Positions 10,485 to 21,218 of a DNA stretch of 61,272 nucleotides are shown here, in pieces (the stretch's first letter is position 1; every line of letters begins with the position of its first letter). Made by a program: the position numbers and the translations under genes. This DNA comes from Trachipleistophora hominis (lineage: Eukaryota > Microsporidia > Pleistophoridae). Below the pieces are notes generated by a model. It searched no databases. It saw only the letters and a program-made list of their open reading frames with translations, and was not told the origin of the DNA. The DNA lies in the NCBI GenBank assembly GCA_000316135.1, contig JH993814.1, forward strand, positions 1,690 through 62,961, read 5' to 3'.

Positions 10485-11688
10485 ACACTCGTTTGCTTTG
10501 TTTTGACCGTTCGTTTAATCAATCCTCATACCTTCCATGGATCTAAATGAACTCTTCTATGTGTACAGATCGTTTATGCGTGTGTATTTTTCTTTTATGC
10601 TGTAAATATTCTTTTTATGCATCAGGCAATCACAAAGAGCGTGGTACTTAAAAGGACATATTAACACGGCACTGAACTATTTCGACACAGCAGGTCGTTC
10701 TGCTCATACTTTTTAATTTTTTTGCTGTTTATGCATCGTATGTATAGCGTTGAGAGGTTGTTCCTTTTCTACCCGCTATTCCTTTATCTTAGCGTCAACT
10801 GTTCATTGTTTACCATGCATTGCTAGCATATCACAGCCTTATTTACCTGTCTAAGCTATTCACCATTTCATAATAATCATACCACTCACCATTTACATTC
10901 ATCAATTTATAAGTTATTGTTTTTATGCGAAATTAAATGAATGTTAATTAGGCATAAAAGCAATAATCATAGTAAAATACAATTTAAGCATCTAAACACG
11001 AATTATAGATTGTATGGTTTGTAAACGTGTACATAAGGGATATACCGTATCATAGGACGTGGTGTTCTTCGTAAACTGAACAAAAACATTTTAGTTATAC
11101 GCATAATTTAATTAAAATAAAAAGAAGGAAAGCGCATGAATCGCAACGATACGTAAACAATTGCTTTATACACGAGAGCGGCTTCAAAAAACTGAGGAAC
11201 AGAGCATACCAGTAATGCAGAGTATAAGCGTATTTATAGGAGAATATGGCAAGACTGACCGTTATCTAATTCAATCGTTGTATCGGTGTTTTATTTTTTA
11301 GAAATAATAATTTAAATGCATTAATACGGGACATATCGTAATTGTGATAAAACGTTTACTTTCCATTTTTAACCGATGGCTGGTAAAGAGAATGATGATC
11401 AGATCGTAACGAATAGGTAAGAACCAATAACACTCCTTAATCTGCATACTATGCTATAGCATGACAGGAGATATGGCATGTGGTACGAAATACATCGAAC
11501 ACTTTCATTGATATTTCGTTGACATTGATGCTGTGTAAGTAAGAACGGTGTACACGAGGCTTATTGTTAGGTCATGAACATAAAGGAATGAAGTAATAGC
11601 ACCGTTCTGGTTGTTCATTTAGTATTTTTTGTTTGTACGAATTGTACATCATGCTAAGAGCACTGTGCTATGAATGTAATGCTACTAT

Positions 11689-11836
11689 CATCGTTCATAA
11701 ACAGAAAATACGGTCCTTAATTCGAGATATTCATTCCTGTGTAAATCATGGCTATTGTTCATCATCGTTCATAAACAGAAAATACGGTCCTTAATTCGAG
11801 ATATTCATTCCTGTGTAAATCATGGCTGTTGTTCAC
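11689..11836. repeat. Direct duplication, 74-bp unit
   Basis: Two adjacent near-identical copies starting TCATCGTTCATAAACAG (period 74) and ending in CATGGCTATTG or CATGGCTGTTG. They differ at very few positions, so the duplication is recent. Confidence 0.9.
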
Positions 11837-11860
11837 AGTTTCTTTGATTTTACACGTTAG

Positions 11861-11917
11861 GATGATGTGAGGAAATGTGAGGTGTTAATTAGACGAACTT
11901 TCAATTTTAAAAAAAAC
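11861..11917 (+). repeat. Hairpin element, 3' half only
   Basis: GATGTGAGGAAATGTGAGG, then TGTTAATTAGACGAACTTTC and an A run, closely matches the 3' part of copy C. The 5' block and hairpin are missing. Confidence 0.65.
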
Positions 11918-12169
11918 TTACGCGTTAAGGTGGTGTAACGTTACTTCCCTTTATCAAACTAACCAATCAGCTTGCGAGTTGTCTTTTTATTAATATGATG
12001 ATGAACGATATTAAGCTAAGTCTTTGTTGTGCTTCATATGCCCTTAGATCAACCCTTACTTCGCTGTTTTACCTTTTATTAACTAAGGATTAGTTTAATT
12101 ATCTCATTCATATATATCACCTAACCAAATTTGCAGTTTTCCCTGATTAAAACATTTCTGTACCCTTTC

Positions 12170-14089
12170 ATGTCCCTACACGAGATAAGGCTCACACCAA
12201 CAGAGGAGAAAATTCTGACCAAAATTAAAACTTACGCGCACACACTACAGGGAATAGTACCACGTATTGCTGGTGGGTGGGTACGCGATAAGTTGTTGGG
12301 CAAACTGAGCAATGACATCGATATCACGATCAACAGAATAAGCGGATATGCATTCGCATCTGGAATGCAGAAATACTACGGCATGACTGGCAGCGTTGGA
12401 CAAATAAAGGCTAATCCAGAAAAGTCTAAGCACCTAGAAACAGCAGTAATGCGGATTGAGGGCGTGTTCGTAGACTTTCTGTCCTTAAGGACAGAAGAGT
12501 ATTTTGATACGCGTATACCAGTGGTAAAGAGCTGTAGTGCACAGGAAGACGCGTTTAGAAGAGACTTAACCATCAATTCATTGTTTTATAACATTGTTGA
12601 GCAACGCGTAGAAGACTTTACAGGCAAGGGCCTGTCAGATCTTGAGCAGGGTGTTATAAGAACGCCTATGGAACCGCTCAAGACACTCATCGATGATCCG
12701 CTGCGCATACTTAGGGTTATCCGTTTCAGCGTGCGCTTCAGATTCAAGATCGCTGATGATTTGTTCATGGCATTTCAGAACGAGCACGTGCGCACAAACC
12801 TGCACAAGAAGATCAGTAATGAACGTATAGGTCAGGAAATGTACAAAATACTCGGCTACGAGCACTTCATACACGCGTTCAAGGTGATAACACAGTGCGA
12901 GCTCGTACCCGCCATCTTCAAAAAACACATACCAATCGATCAGCACATTCTCATGCACGGGTACGATAATTACATGCGCCTACAGAAATACTTCGTATTT
13001 GATGAGCGAATTGCCAGGCTGTACATCATTCTGCTGCATAATGCGTGTGTTAGCGTAGAGAACACGTTCAGTAATTTCCTGATCGTTAAGAATTACCTGT
13101 GCTACGGCAAAAAGGATTTTACTAGAGTTAAGGTGATTGAGAAGAACCTGTGCTTGCTTAGGAAGGTTAATGAACGCATGAGTGCCGAAGATGCGGTTTT
13201 TCTGGTCAGGCACATGAAGGAAGAGTATGAGCTCTCCTTTTTCGTATATTTGATGGTTGCTGATTATGAACATGATGATTTAGAACGCAATTTTTACGGT
13301 ATTATTGATGAAAGCGTTGGTGATGAAGAAGAGCGCGGTGTGAACAATTGTGAAATAATAGACAAGACTGAAAAAAATACTAAAAATGAACAACCTCTGA
13401 CAATTGAGAAGAGAAGAACTGAACAAAGCGATGAGATAATTGCGAATAGAGAATACGTGAAAGGTAACCAAACAACAGAATACGGTGAAAAAACGTTTTC
13501 GTGTAAACATGAAAGTAAAGAGACGATAGGAAAGTGTGAATACTCGTCTGATGCACGTGCTGAAGGATCTTTAACAATGGAAATGATGAATTTACACATT
13601 CCTGGGAATAGCACGTCCGATGCACGTGCTGAAGGATCTTTGACGACGGAAATGATGAATTTACACATTCATACGAGTAACGATATGAAGGCGGCAGACC
13701 TGTCGTATTCAGACCATTCATCGATGAATGCAGATAATGATACAACACGAGCACATCCATTACCCGCAGACCGTTCATCGGCGGGCACCGCACACGAGTC
13801 TCTCAAACAATGTGCAAACAAAAACAAACACCTAATCCTTCACATTCTCAGAACAATTCGTCCGTATAAAACGCGACTATTCAGCACTACGTTCACATTC
13901 AACGGCCGTACCATTTTTGATACGTTAGGCATCGATCAGAATGAAACATCGTTTTATTTAGAAATGGCCAAAGTACAACAAATCGTGCATGGCGTTGCAG
14001 ATGATGATATTATGGATAGAATGAAAGTGATCAAAGAGCAGCAACGTATCAAAGGATTTAGAGCGTTTTATCTCACCAATATTTTCTAG
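12170..14089 (+). CDS. CCA1: CCA-adding tRNA nucleotidyltransferase
   Basis: Adds the CCA end to tRNA 3' termini, needed for aminoacylation. The class II nucleotidyltransferase signatures are intact: GGWVRDKLLG (residues 35-44), catalytic Asp49-Ile-Asp51, RRDLTINSLFYN (130-141) and DDPLRILRVIRF (175-186). I start at 12170 (MSLHEIRL), where TACCCTTTC stands directly before the ATG; the frame extends further upstream only through a TTG. The 639-residue protein is longer than yeast Cca1 because of a hydrophilic insertion at about residues 390-540. That insertion contains a 69-bp in-frame duplication (SDARAEGSLT..EMMNLHI). The C-terminal helical region resumes afterwards. Confidence 0.95.
   Translation: MSLHEIRLTPTEEKILTKIKTYAHTLQGIVPRIAGGWVRDKLLGKLSNDIDITINRISGYAFASGMQKYYGMTGSVGQIKANPEKSKHLETAVMRIEGVFVDFLSLRTEEYFDTRIPVVKSCSAQEDAFRRDLTINSLFYNIVEQRVEDFTGKGLSDLEQGVIRTPMEPLKTLIDDPLRILRVIRFSVRFRFKIADDLFMAFQNEHVRTNLHKKISNERIGQEMYKILGYEHFIHAFKVITQCELVPAIFKKHIPIDQHILMHGYDNYMRLQKYFVFDERIARLYIILLHNACVSVENTFSNFLIVKNYLCYGKKDFTRVKVIEKNLCLLRKVNERMSAEDAVFLVRHMKEEYELSFFVYLMVADYEHDDLERNFYGIIDESVGDEEERGVNNCEIIDKTEKNTKNEQPLTIEKRRTEQSDEIIANREYVKGNQTTEYGEKTFSCKHESKETIGKCEYSSDARAEGSLTMEMMNLHIPGNSTSDARAEGSLTTEMMNLHIHTSNDMKAADLSYSDHSSMNADNDTTRAHPLPADRSSAGTAHESLKQCANKNKHLILHILRTIRPYKTRLFSTTFTFNGRTIFDTLGIDQNETSFYLEMAKVQQIVHGVADDDIMDRMKVIKEQQRIKGFRAFYLTNIF
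13547..13684 (+). repeat. In-frame 69-bp duplication inside CCA1
   Basis: GATGCACGTGCTGAAGGATC occurs at 13550 and 13619, a period of 69 bp or exactly 23 codons. It expands the low-complexity insertion of the CCA enzyme without breaking the frame. Confidence 0.9.
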
Positions 14090-14310
14090 CGTTACAACGC
14101 TGTACGTGTACTGTTTTACAGTTCAAGTTAATTTTGTTATTAAAATAAGTAAAATTTAATATCGTTTGTTATTTTAACAAAGTCTTAAATTTGATTGTTT
14201 CACAGCAACGTCAAATAAAACGCCTTAAGATTTCCGATTATTTCCAATTGTTGAATTATTTGTTTAACATGTACTGTTAACAATGAATGTTTTTTTACTG
14301 GGCGTGTCCT

Positions 14311-14447
14311 TAACAAGAACGATTTTATTTTGAGAACGATATTTTAACAAGAACGATTTTATTTTGAGAACAATATTCTAACAAGAACGATTTTATTTTG
14401 AGGACAATATTCTAACAAGAACGATATTTTAACAAGAACAATATTGT
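14311..14447. repeat. Tandem repeat, 34-bp unit
   Basis: TAACAAGAACGATTTTATTT units start at 14311, 14345, 14379 and 14413, followed by a shortened unit at 14430. The array lies about 220 bp after the CCA enzyme stop. Confidence 0.9.
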
Positions 14448-15381
14448 AATGAGAACACTTCTTCTTTCATTTGTAAATCTGTTTTAACTATTTTATAGCA
14501 TTCTGTATGATCTACTATAATAAGATGTTCCTTTAGTGTTTCAATTTAAAAAATTTTTCATAGCAGTACGGTGACTTATTTAGCCACATCTATACAAAGT
14601 TTTATAAAAATATAAAACTTTATTTCACCTGAACAATCAGGTATTAAACAATTACAAAACATTATAATAAACATATTTTTTTGTTTTAAGCAGCTGTACG
14701 TTCTAAACACCTCATTATCAAACAATTCTCTACTTGCAGTACCTTCCGTGTCAACATTCAGTAAATCGCAATCATAAAAATGCGCAAATTTTTTACCCCT
14801 GTGAAAATGATGAAATTATTTTTTCCAGTTATCCCTGTCTGAGCACTGATGAAGAAACGTTCTGATTCGCCATAATGATCGTTACACTGCCCTGGGGGTT
14901 TTTATTCATGCACGTAGTGTCAATTAAAAATTTTTGAACAATAAAAATGTTAGCGGTTCAGAATAGACATTTTAGGAAAATCTTTTCTCTAGAAGATGCT
15001 TTAACTATCTTTATACGTATCTCACATTCTTTTTTTGGTTTAAGACAAGTGAACGCTTTGTTTAGTGTGAAAGTAAGAAGAGCTTGTTGATGGTTCTTAA
15101 TATGTTTATTCTCTTTTCTCCCGCGATTAACTATTCGTGAGTGGCTGTAGACGTGTTATTGTACAGTGCCATAGTTTATATATGGTGAGTATTATGGTAG
15201 GCGTATTAGCTATGCTGTGTAGAATGTGCGTGTATTGCTATGAAATTAGATTTACCAACACTTCTCGTCACATTATACCGTTTTTATTAGAAAGCTTTGT
15301 ACAGAAGACAAGAAAAGATTGTGATACAAAGGCGGTTATTCAGAGATTAAAATGTTTGCGTTATCGTTGCTTAACAAGAAC

Positions 15382-15471
15382 ATTTTTTTACTAGAAATAG
15401 TTTAATTATCACCTTAAAACATATTATCTAATCAAACACACTCTTCTAGTAGAACATTCTTTCAATGTTCA
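15382..15471 (-). repeat. Hairpin element copy H (replaced stem)
   Basis: On the minus strand the 3' block is near-identical to copy A: AGAAGAGTGTGTTTGATTAG, then AAGGTGATAATTAAAC and TTTCTAG. The usual GGTCC stem is replaced by a different perfect seven-pair stem: plus-strand arms GAACATT (15452-15458) and AATGTTC (15464-15470) around five bases. Confidence 0.75.
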
Positions 15472-16007
15472 AATGAGGAGATAATAGTTTTAAAAATTGT
15501 AGGGTGCGCTTAGAGAGAGCATTCTTATCCGCACGCTGATTGACAACCTTAGCATCGTTACCGGTTGGGCATTTTATCTCTGATCAATTAGTATGAGATG
15601 GTTTATTGTCTTATGGTAACTCGTAAAGAAGCTTAGATTAATGCAGGCGTTCTTCTCACGTATTCAGCTAGAAAATGTTGCTCTTTCTATAAATGATGCG
15701 GTGTCGTGAACTATTTTTGATTTGGGAATGAAATAGAGGTTACTAAGCAGAAAGAATGATTTTATTCCTCTGGTGGCAGTGAATGGCGTATTTAAAACAT
15801 TTACGTAAATATGACAAAATTAGTTTACCATAATAATGTATTATTACGCATTATTGGTGTGCAATAACAAGATGTTCTTGCAATGGCAGGTACTAATGCC
15901 CTTAAAATGCTATCTTTTACTTTCTAACCAGCACAAAAAGTTGTTGCGTTGGCAACCTGTACTACGTTAAATCACCATAATTTTATTATTTCTCGCCAAG
16001 TTTTCGC

Positions 16008-16769
16008 TCAGAAGCACACCATAATCACAAACACGATGCCAAACGTAGTGAGCGCAAACGCAAGCTCTTCATAGTCCTTCTTCGCCTTACAAATCTTTTT
16101 AATCTTCTTCTTGCACTTCTCATTCGCCTTCTCTTCCTTTCTTTTCGTGTTTAGCTGCAAGAAATTGCTCACTCTGCTCTTCACGTTGCCTTTCTCTCGC
16201 TCAAAGAAAAATGAGCATTCCAGAAGGTCCCTGTAGATAGGAAAGAGCGTGCTGTAAGATATCTCGGCAAGCTGCTGCTGAAGATCCTCAAGGAACCTTT
16301 TCATGGCGTATACAGGCACGTACATCTGGTTAGGCTGTGAGAAATGTGTCTCGATGAACAGCAACTTGTTGATAAGATTCCTGAAAACGTCTATCTTATG
16401 TGTAACTTTGCTGTCACCGCCCTCCATGTACTTCTGCAGCTGCACGACCACCACGCTCAGCTGCTCATAGTTCTCCACGAATTTGCGCTCTATGAACGAC
16501 AGTGCATCGTGCTTATCGGTGTCTTGCTGCTCGTTCAGAATGTCTACGACCTCCTCAACATCAAAAAGATTCTTTTTGTTGCAGTTCGGTACGTCCATAA
16601 GCACGCATTTCTTGGCAAGTGCCTGTGCATACACCATGCTCACGATGCCTATGAAAATGTTACCGATCAGAATGACAAGCAGGATAAGTTTGAAAACTGG
16701 AATTATATCGAGCAGATTGCAAATCATGAAGATAAAAATTGTCAGGCACACCAGGCCTTGCAGTATCAT
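16008..16769 (-). CDS. Membrane protein with paired N-terminal helices, unknown
   Basis: Not recognised. I start at the first ATG (16769, MILQGLVC), giving 253 residues; the frame is open 18 bases further to a GTG at 16787. The N-terminus has two hydrophobic segments (about residues 1-19 and 25-48), a hydrophilic helical middle (EEVVDILNEQQ, FVENYEQLSVVVVQLQKYM), a lysine-rich stretch (KKKIKKICKAKKD) and a final hydrophobic segment (LAFALTTFGIVFVIMVCF). The preceding gene stops only 14 nt upstream of this ATG and there is no CCC tract. It is therefore either translated from a shared transcript or is the displaced C-terminal part of one larger protein. Confidence 0.6.
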   Translation of the reverse strand: MILQGLVCLTIFIFMICNLLDIIPVFKLILLVILIGNIFIGIVSMVYAQALAKKCVLMDVPNCNKKNLFDVEEVVDILNEQQDTDKHDALSFIERKFVENYEQLSVVVVQLQKYMEGGDSKVTHKIDVFRNLINKLLFIETHFSQPNQMYVPVYAMKRFLEDLQQQLAEISYSTLFPIYRDLLECSFFFEREKGNVKSRVSNFLQLNTKRKEEKANEKCKKKIKKICKAKKDYEELAFALTTFGIVFVIMVCF

Positions 16770-16783
16770 AAAGACCTGAATTT

Positions 16784-18745
16784 TCACGAGGTTTTGCGTT
16801 TCTTGCAGGTCGAATGGCGACTTCCTATTTTTGTTTTTTGGGTCTCAAATTTGTTATTGCTCAGCGATGTAGCGCTCAAGTCTGCGGTCTCTGGGGGCTC
16901 GTACATTGCGCTACGCCTGATCCCTGTGTTAAGCAAGGCACTGAACGGCTTATTGTTCAGCTTTGGGTTATTGGTTGCTCTACCTGGTAAAAGATTGACC
17001 ATGTTTTGTTTGAGATTAGCTCCGAATGTTTTTACCAACGCATTGCTTCTGAGGCCTAGACTGGGCAGCAAATTCATGACTCTGTCCTTAAGACCCGTGT
17101 CAATCGTATTTACTGCGTTGTTCTCAAGACCTAGGCTGGGCAGTAAATTAATATTGTCTTTGTTATCCGTATTTGTAGAAATTACCGTATTGCTAATCGT
17201 ACTCGGCACTAGATTAACATTCTCCTTAAGACTCGCGTTAAAAACACTCGATTTGTCATTTAGACCGTATATCTCCTTTAAATGATCGCCGTTCTCAAAA
17301 TAAAACTTGGTACTTCCTGTTAGATCACCTTTTGGTATGATTCTTGGTCCCTTTGTTATCCTTAAAAAACCTTCCAACACGTCTACGACACCGATACGTT
17401 CCCATACATCCTTCTTCAGCTCATGCATGTCTATTTTGTACAGCTCTGGGCTTATGTCTGCGTTGGAAAGTACGTCACTCACCTCGGCACTTGCCTTTAA
17501 GAAATTTTCAAAGTTGTCCTCAAACAGCTTTAAATCCTCAGTTACGTATTTTCTTGTTTTTTTGAGCGAGGACAGCAGCACTTTGATGCGATTGAGCGCG
17601 TTTTCCTTGTGCAGCATTGTTTGCTTGAGCGATGTTAAAAATTCTTGCTGCTCAAGTGTATCGTTGTACACCGTCTTTTTGTTTGACTGTGTTTCGGCAG
17701 TTTCCTGAGGTGCATCTCCGTTTTTGAGATCACTGTCAACTGTTTCCGCAGGAGAAGTAGCATTACCCGGCTGTGAACTGCTCATCGGAGCACCACCCGG
17801 CGGTGAATTGCTAATTTTCGGAAAATTTTCACTTGCTTTATTCCTTAAAACCCCACTTTTTTGAACATTCTGTCTTTCATTTATTATATCAGCACCTTTA
17901 CCATTTGTCTTGTTAACTATTGTCAATTTTTCCTCATTCATTGTCCCGCTATCCGTTCCTGTATTTTCTTTCATATTTTGAGCATCCGTACTTTCATGGT
18001 TATCCTTCCCTTTCTTATCACTCCTTTCTATCTCGTCGCTCATTTTGTCTTTTCGTGCTTTATCATTTGTTTCATTTTCGTTTGTTCCTTTCAGTGGATC
18101 ATTTTTTACTTTTAAGTTCGTTTTAACATCCTCCTTATCTCCGTTTATTTCATCAGTGACAACTTTCTCGTCGGTTACATTCTTTCCATTCTTACTCCCT
18201 TTCGTCTTCTCGTCAATCTTATTTTCCTCTTTTTTGTCTTCTATCATCTTCTCCTTGCTCATACTTTCCGTTTCTACTATTTTCTCTTCATTTATACTTC
18301 CCGGCTCTATTACTTTCTCTCTACCTGCACTCTCCTTCTCGTCATTCACAGTTTCTTTACCTACATTATCTTCTTTAGGCCGTCTAAACAAGTAAAGAAT
18401 CTTCTCCCTAACATAACTATTCCTAATACCACCTACACCAATCACATCTCTCCATTTACTTCCACCTACTTCCATCAACATACCAACCCGAAAACTCCTC
18501 TCCAAACAGAATCCTGAGTATATCAAAATACCTCCCATCACAAATGGCAACAATCCTGTTTGCCTCTTCAACCTTACAACACGTACTATAAGTGCAATAA
18601 ACGAAATAAGTGTTACAACGACTACAAGCCTAAAAAAACGCGGATTGTTGAGTTGGCTGTACAACGTGGACATAATCGTCTTCTGATGATGAAAAGTGAG
18701 CGTCGGACCTAAAAAGTACTCTCTGAGTGATGATGGTATGGACAT
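16784..18745 (-). CDS. Membrane-anchored charged repeat protein, unknown
   Basis: Not recognised. The 653-residue ORF has two hydrophobic segments near the N-terminus (about residues 38-58 and 64-82). A long low-complexity Lys/Glu/Asp/Asn-rich stretch follows (about 120-340), then a helical region (about 355-470), then repeats of the pattern NLLPSLGL-x-NA. It ends in a basic tail. Such proteins in microsporidia are often lineage-specific. Its TGA overlaps a GTG of the next frame (GTGA at 16784-16787), and the next ORF begins with membrane segments, so a one-base indel could join the two. No CCC tract precedes either candidate ATG (residues 1 or 25). Confidence 0.6.
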   Translation of the reverse strand: MSIPSSLREYFLGPTLTFHHQKTIMSTLYSQLNNPRFFRLVVVVTLISFIALIVRVVRLKRQTGLLPFVMGGILIYSGFCLERSFRVGMLMEVGGSKWRDVIGVGGIRNSYVREKILYLFRRPKEDNVGKETVNDEKESAGREKVIEPGSINEEKIVETESMSKEKMIEDKKEENKIDEKTKGSKNGKNVTDEKVVTDEINGDKEDVKTNLKVKNDPLKGTNENETNDKARKDKMSDEIERSDKKGKDNHESTDAQNMKENTGTDSGTMNEEKLTIVNKTNGKGADIINERQNVQKSGVLRNKASENFPKISNSPPGGAPMSSSQPGNATSPAETVDSDLKNGDAPQETAETQSNKKTVYNDTLEQQEFLTSLKQTMLHKENALNRIKVLLSSLKKTRKYVTEDLKLFEDNFENFLKASAEVSDVLSNADISPELYKIDMHELKKDVWERIGVVDVLEGFLRITKGPRIIPKGDLTGSTKFYFENGDHLKEIYGLNDKSSVFNASLKENVNLVPSTISNTVISTNTDNKDNINLLPSLGLENNAVNTIDTGLKDRVMNLLPSLGLRSNALVKTFGANLKQNMVNLLPGRATNNPKLNNKPFSALLNTGIRRSAMYEPPETADLSATSLSNNKFETQKTKIGSRHSTCKKRKTS

Positions 18746-20734
18746 GATTGTAGATACGTTGAAGTGCTAATATTTGGATACTGAAACACAAATGTTTTGT
18801 TCTTGATCGGGTAATGATGAGTAGAACGGCTTATATGTGCGGTGAAAGAAGAAACAATCAAGGCGTGTCAAATGAGACAGCATACCAAACTGCAGTTGCG
18901 TTGAGGAAGTTGTTAAAACAAATGAGTAAACAATACGAGAAGTAAACACGAGTGATATGTACCATTGTAAACGCCATAATTATCATTTAAAACCATTGTG
19001 GGAAAATGCGTTTATTTTTGTTACGAAACGATTTACTGTTACTTCACAACCAACCATATATAATAAAAAACAAACAACATATGATTCATTCAATGTGATC
19101 AACCATTAATGTTCTATTCTGTTGTAATAAGCATTAAACCAAGACTGGTAAGTTATTCGTTAAATTGCAACACATGTATAATACTTTAATCAGTTTTTTC
19201 ATCTATATGTATCAATTATAGATCATATTAACATTGTAAAGACTTCTTAATATTACCCGATGTAATTTTAATTTAGTCTTTTATATTCATTTACTATAAA
19301 AGTTTATTATGATGGTATTTCATTATAAACGTAAAATTATTTCCTGTTGACTCGCATCCATTAACCAAAAGCTGAAGGCCGTGGTCGGTCCCAGCGGACC
19401 AGAAGAATGTGTTTGATTAAGTAGTGTGTATGAAGGAGATGGTTAAATTAACTTTTAATTTAAAAAATTGATTCGTATCTGTGCTATATACAGATATTGT
19501 GGATATAAATTGAGCTTTTTTAATAAAGCATTGTTACTATGTTGGAGAGACTCAACAACTTTTAAATCATTTTTAATGAATTTCCTGAAATAATATCTTA
19601 ATAAGGACAGACTATACTTTGACTAATGGCCATATATCGGATAAATTTGATAACATTTCTTTATATTTGGTACGTCGGTACTTGTCTACTAAATGCTTTG
19701 TATTTAACGTGTATATTACCGGCACAAGCATGAGTAAGATTATAAATTACACATCTTCGCTTTTTCATATATAAACTATAATGTTCGCTTAATTAGCATT
19801 CCACATAATAATGATTCATCTTCAATAGAAACAGTTTTATGATATGAATGAACCATTTGGTCTTTAATCATACTCGACCTATTTATAATGTGTGTACAAA
19901 TTGATCTGAGCTATAATTTGATATCTGGCACCACAAATACAACGTTTTTGATTTTTATTAAGTTAGCTTGTCAGTTTTTATAAATTAAAATGTTTTTAAA
20001 TCACCATATTTTTCAAAAAGAAATTTATCGAGGTTATATATGGCTATTATTCCTTTTACAAGATTTGCTCGTAAAATGATATTGTCAAAAAATTAATTCT
20101 TGTTTGTTTTTTAATACCGTATAAGCGTTTAGTCTATGTCTCTGTTTCTAAACAAGTAATCTGATACTCGTATAGAATATTGACTACAACAAATGTAATA
20201 TGATAGTATAATTGTGATCATACTAATAAACGATGCATTATTCATTATGTGTCAAGCTCAAGTTTTCGTAAGATAAACCAATCAATTTACAAGCCCTGTT
20301 CCGAACTAGTTGCAGCTCGATGCATATTTTCTATGCTACCACATATACGATACAACCGTAAACTATCTTATTCGCATGTTTATACGATTGAAGATTATAA
20401 TACGGTGTTTATATTCGGACGAGCTAGCATGGTTTTTTAACTGAAATCTATTTGTGATAAAAAAATTGTATTCTATTTGTTTCATATTAACTTCTAATTT
20501 TAAAAAGATTACAATTATGCTATTGATTTGTCTCTAGATGGTTGTAAAATATATTTTCAGACGTAGATTATGCTCTTTAGGCGACGAAATATAATCCTAC
20601 ATTGGAATTTGCTAAATAAACAACAGAAACCTCAAAAATCGCGAAACAAACTGGTGGATATATTTGAGATGATTTGGAGATTTTGATGTAAATATTTATT
20701 TAATGTTAACAAAAGAAGGTAATAGTACTTTACA
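18746..20734. other. Intergenic, contains element I
   Basis: About 2 kb of AT-rich sequence. It holds hairpin element I and no convincing gene. The short ORF 20249-20440 has a segment (ARCIFSMLPHI) that faintly recalls Helitron replicase-helicase proteins and lies just upstream of the helicase relic, but this is not secure. Confidence 0.45.
19358..19467 (+). repeat. Hairpin element copy I
   Basis: Begins CCATTAACC, then GAAGGCCGTGGTC and a perfect hairpin GGTCC (19387-19391), loop CAGC, GGACC (19396-19400). AGAAGAATGTGTTTGATTAA and GATGGTTAAATTAACTTTTA follow. Compared with copy A the right arm differs at one base (G for A), which completes the stem. Confidence 0.8.
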
Positions 20735-21218
20735 AAGCATAGATTAGAATTTCTTAACAAATAACAATCATCCGGAATGCCACCTCATAAATTGGTTCTG
20801 AAACGAGGAACACTTATAATGCTGTTACCAAATCTTGATTTAGCCAATGATTTGCTCAATGGTACACGTCTGATAGTTGATGAGCTTCATAACAACTTTA
20901 TTATAGCCACGATCGTGACAGGATCCAAGAAAGGCAACAGAGTAATCATACCAAAGATCAATATGGCACTAAGCGAAACACAGTTGCTATTCATACTTAA
21001 ATGAAGACAATTTTCTATTCTTCTTTTATTTGCCATGATAATCCATAAGGGCGGTCTTAGATATGGTAGGTGTTGTTTTCGTGCATTGACTATTGCATAT
21101 AGCTTTATCCATAGTGCACCGTGCAGATGGCCTCAAAGTATACATTGCAGACAATGATGATCAAGACCCAACCGATAATAACAACAAGGTGTATGTATGG
21201 AAGGAATGTAACGTATAA
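20735..21218 (+). pseudogene. Helitron-type PIF1 helicase relic
   Basis: A decayed C-terminal part of a Helitron PIF1-like helicase. The open piece at 20777-21001 reads GMPPHKLVLKRGTLIMLLPN and later NGTRLIVDEL..VTGSKKGNRVIIPKI, the typical Helitron helicase pattern. The same frame continues on both sides across stops: LEFLNK before a TAA at 20762, and RQF..LLFAMIIHK after the TGA at 21002. A frameshift near 21049 then leads into LDMVGVVFVH, a TGA at 21087, LHIALS and DGLKVYIADNDDQDP, matching the family's terminal motif order. With at least three stops and one frameshift it cannot be functional. No upstream replicase domain is clearly visible, so it is truncated. Confidence 0.85.

Larger units (their letters stand above)
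9569..12169. other. Long intergenic region with repeats
   Basis: A 2.6-kb gap between H3 and the CCA enzyme. It holds the 50-bp tandem array at 9964-10104, hairpin element G (minus strand), a 74-bp direct duplication at 11689-11836 and a 3'-half hairpin element at 11861-11917. ORFs here lack similarity and start signals. Both flanking genes point outward, so it should hold two promoters. Confidence 0.5.
14090..16007. other. Intergenic between convergent genes
   Basis: No convincing gene. It contains a 34-bp tandem array (14311-14447) and hairpin element H on the minus strand. The ORF at 15137-15394 starts at GTG and runs into element H, so I regard it as chance. Both flanking genes end here. 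Confidence 0.5.

Noticed and set aside
16344..17285. 313-residue plus-strand ORF
   Set aside because: It is the antisense shadow across the two minus-strand membrane protein genes.
20249..20440. ORF that might be an upstream Helitron fragment (ARCIFSMLPHI)
   Set aside because: Similarity is too short to support. Its position just before the helicase relic is suggestive only.
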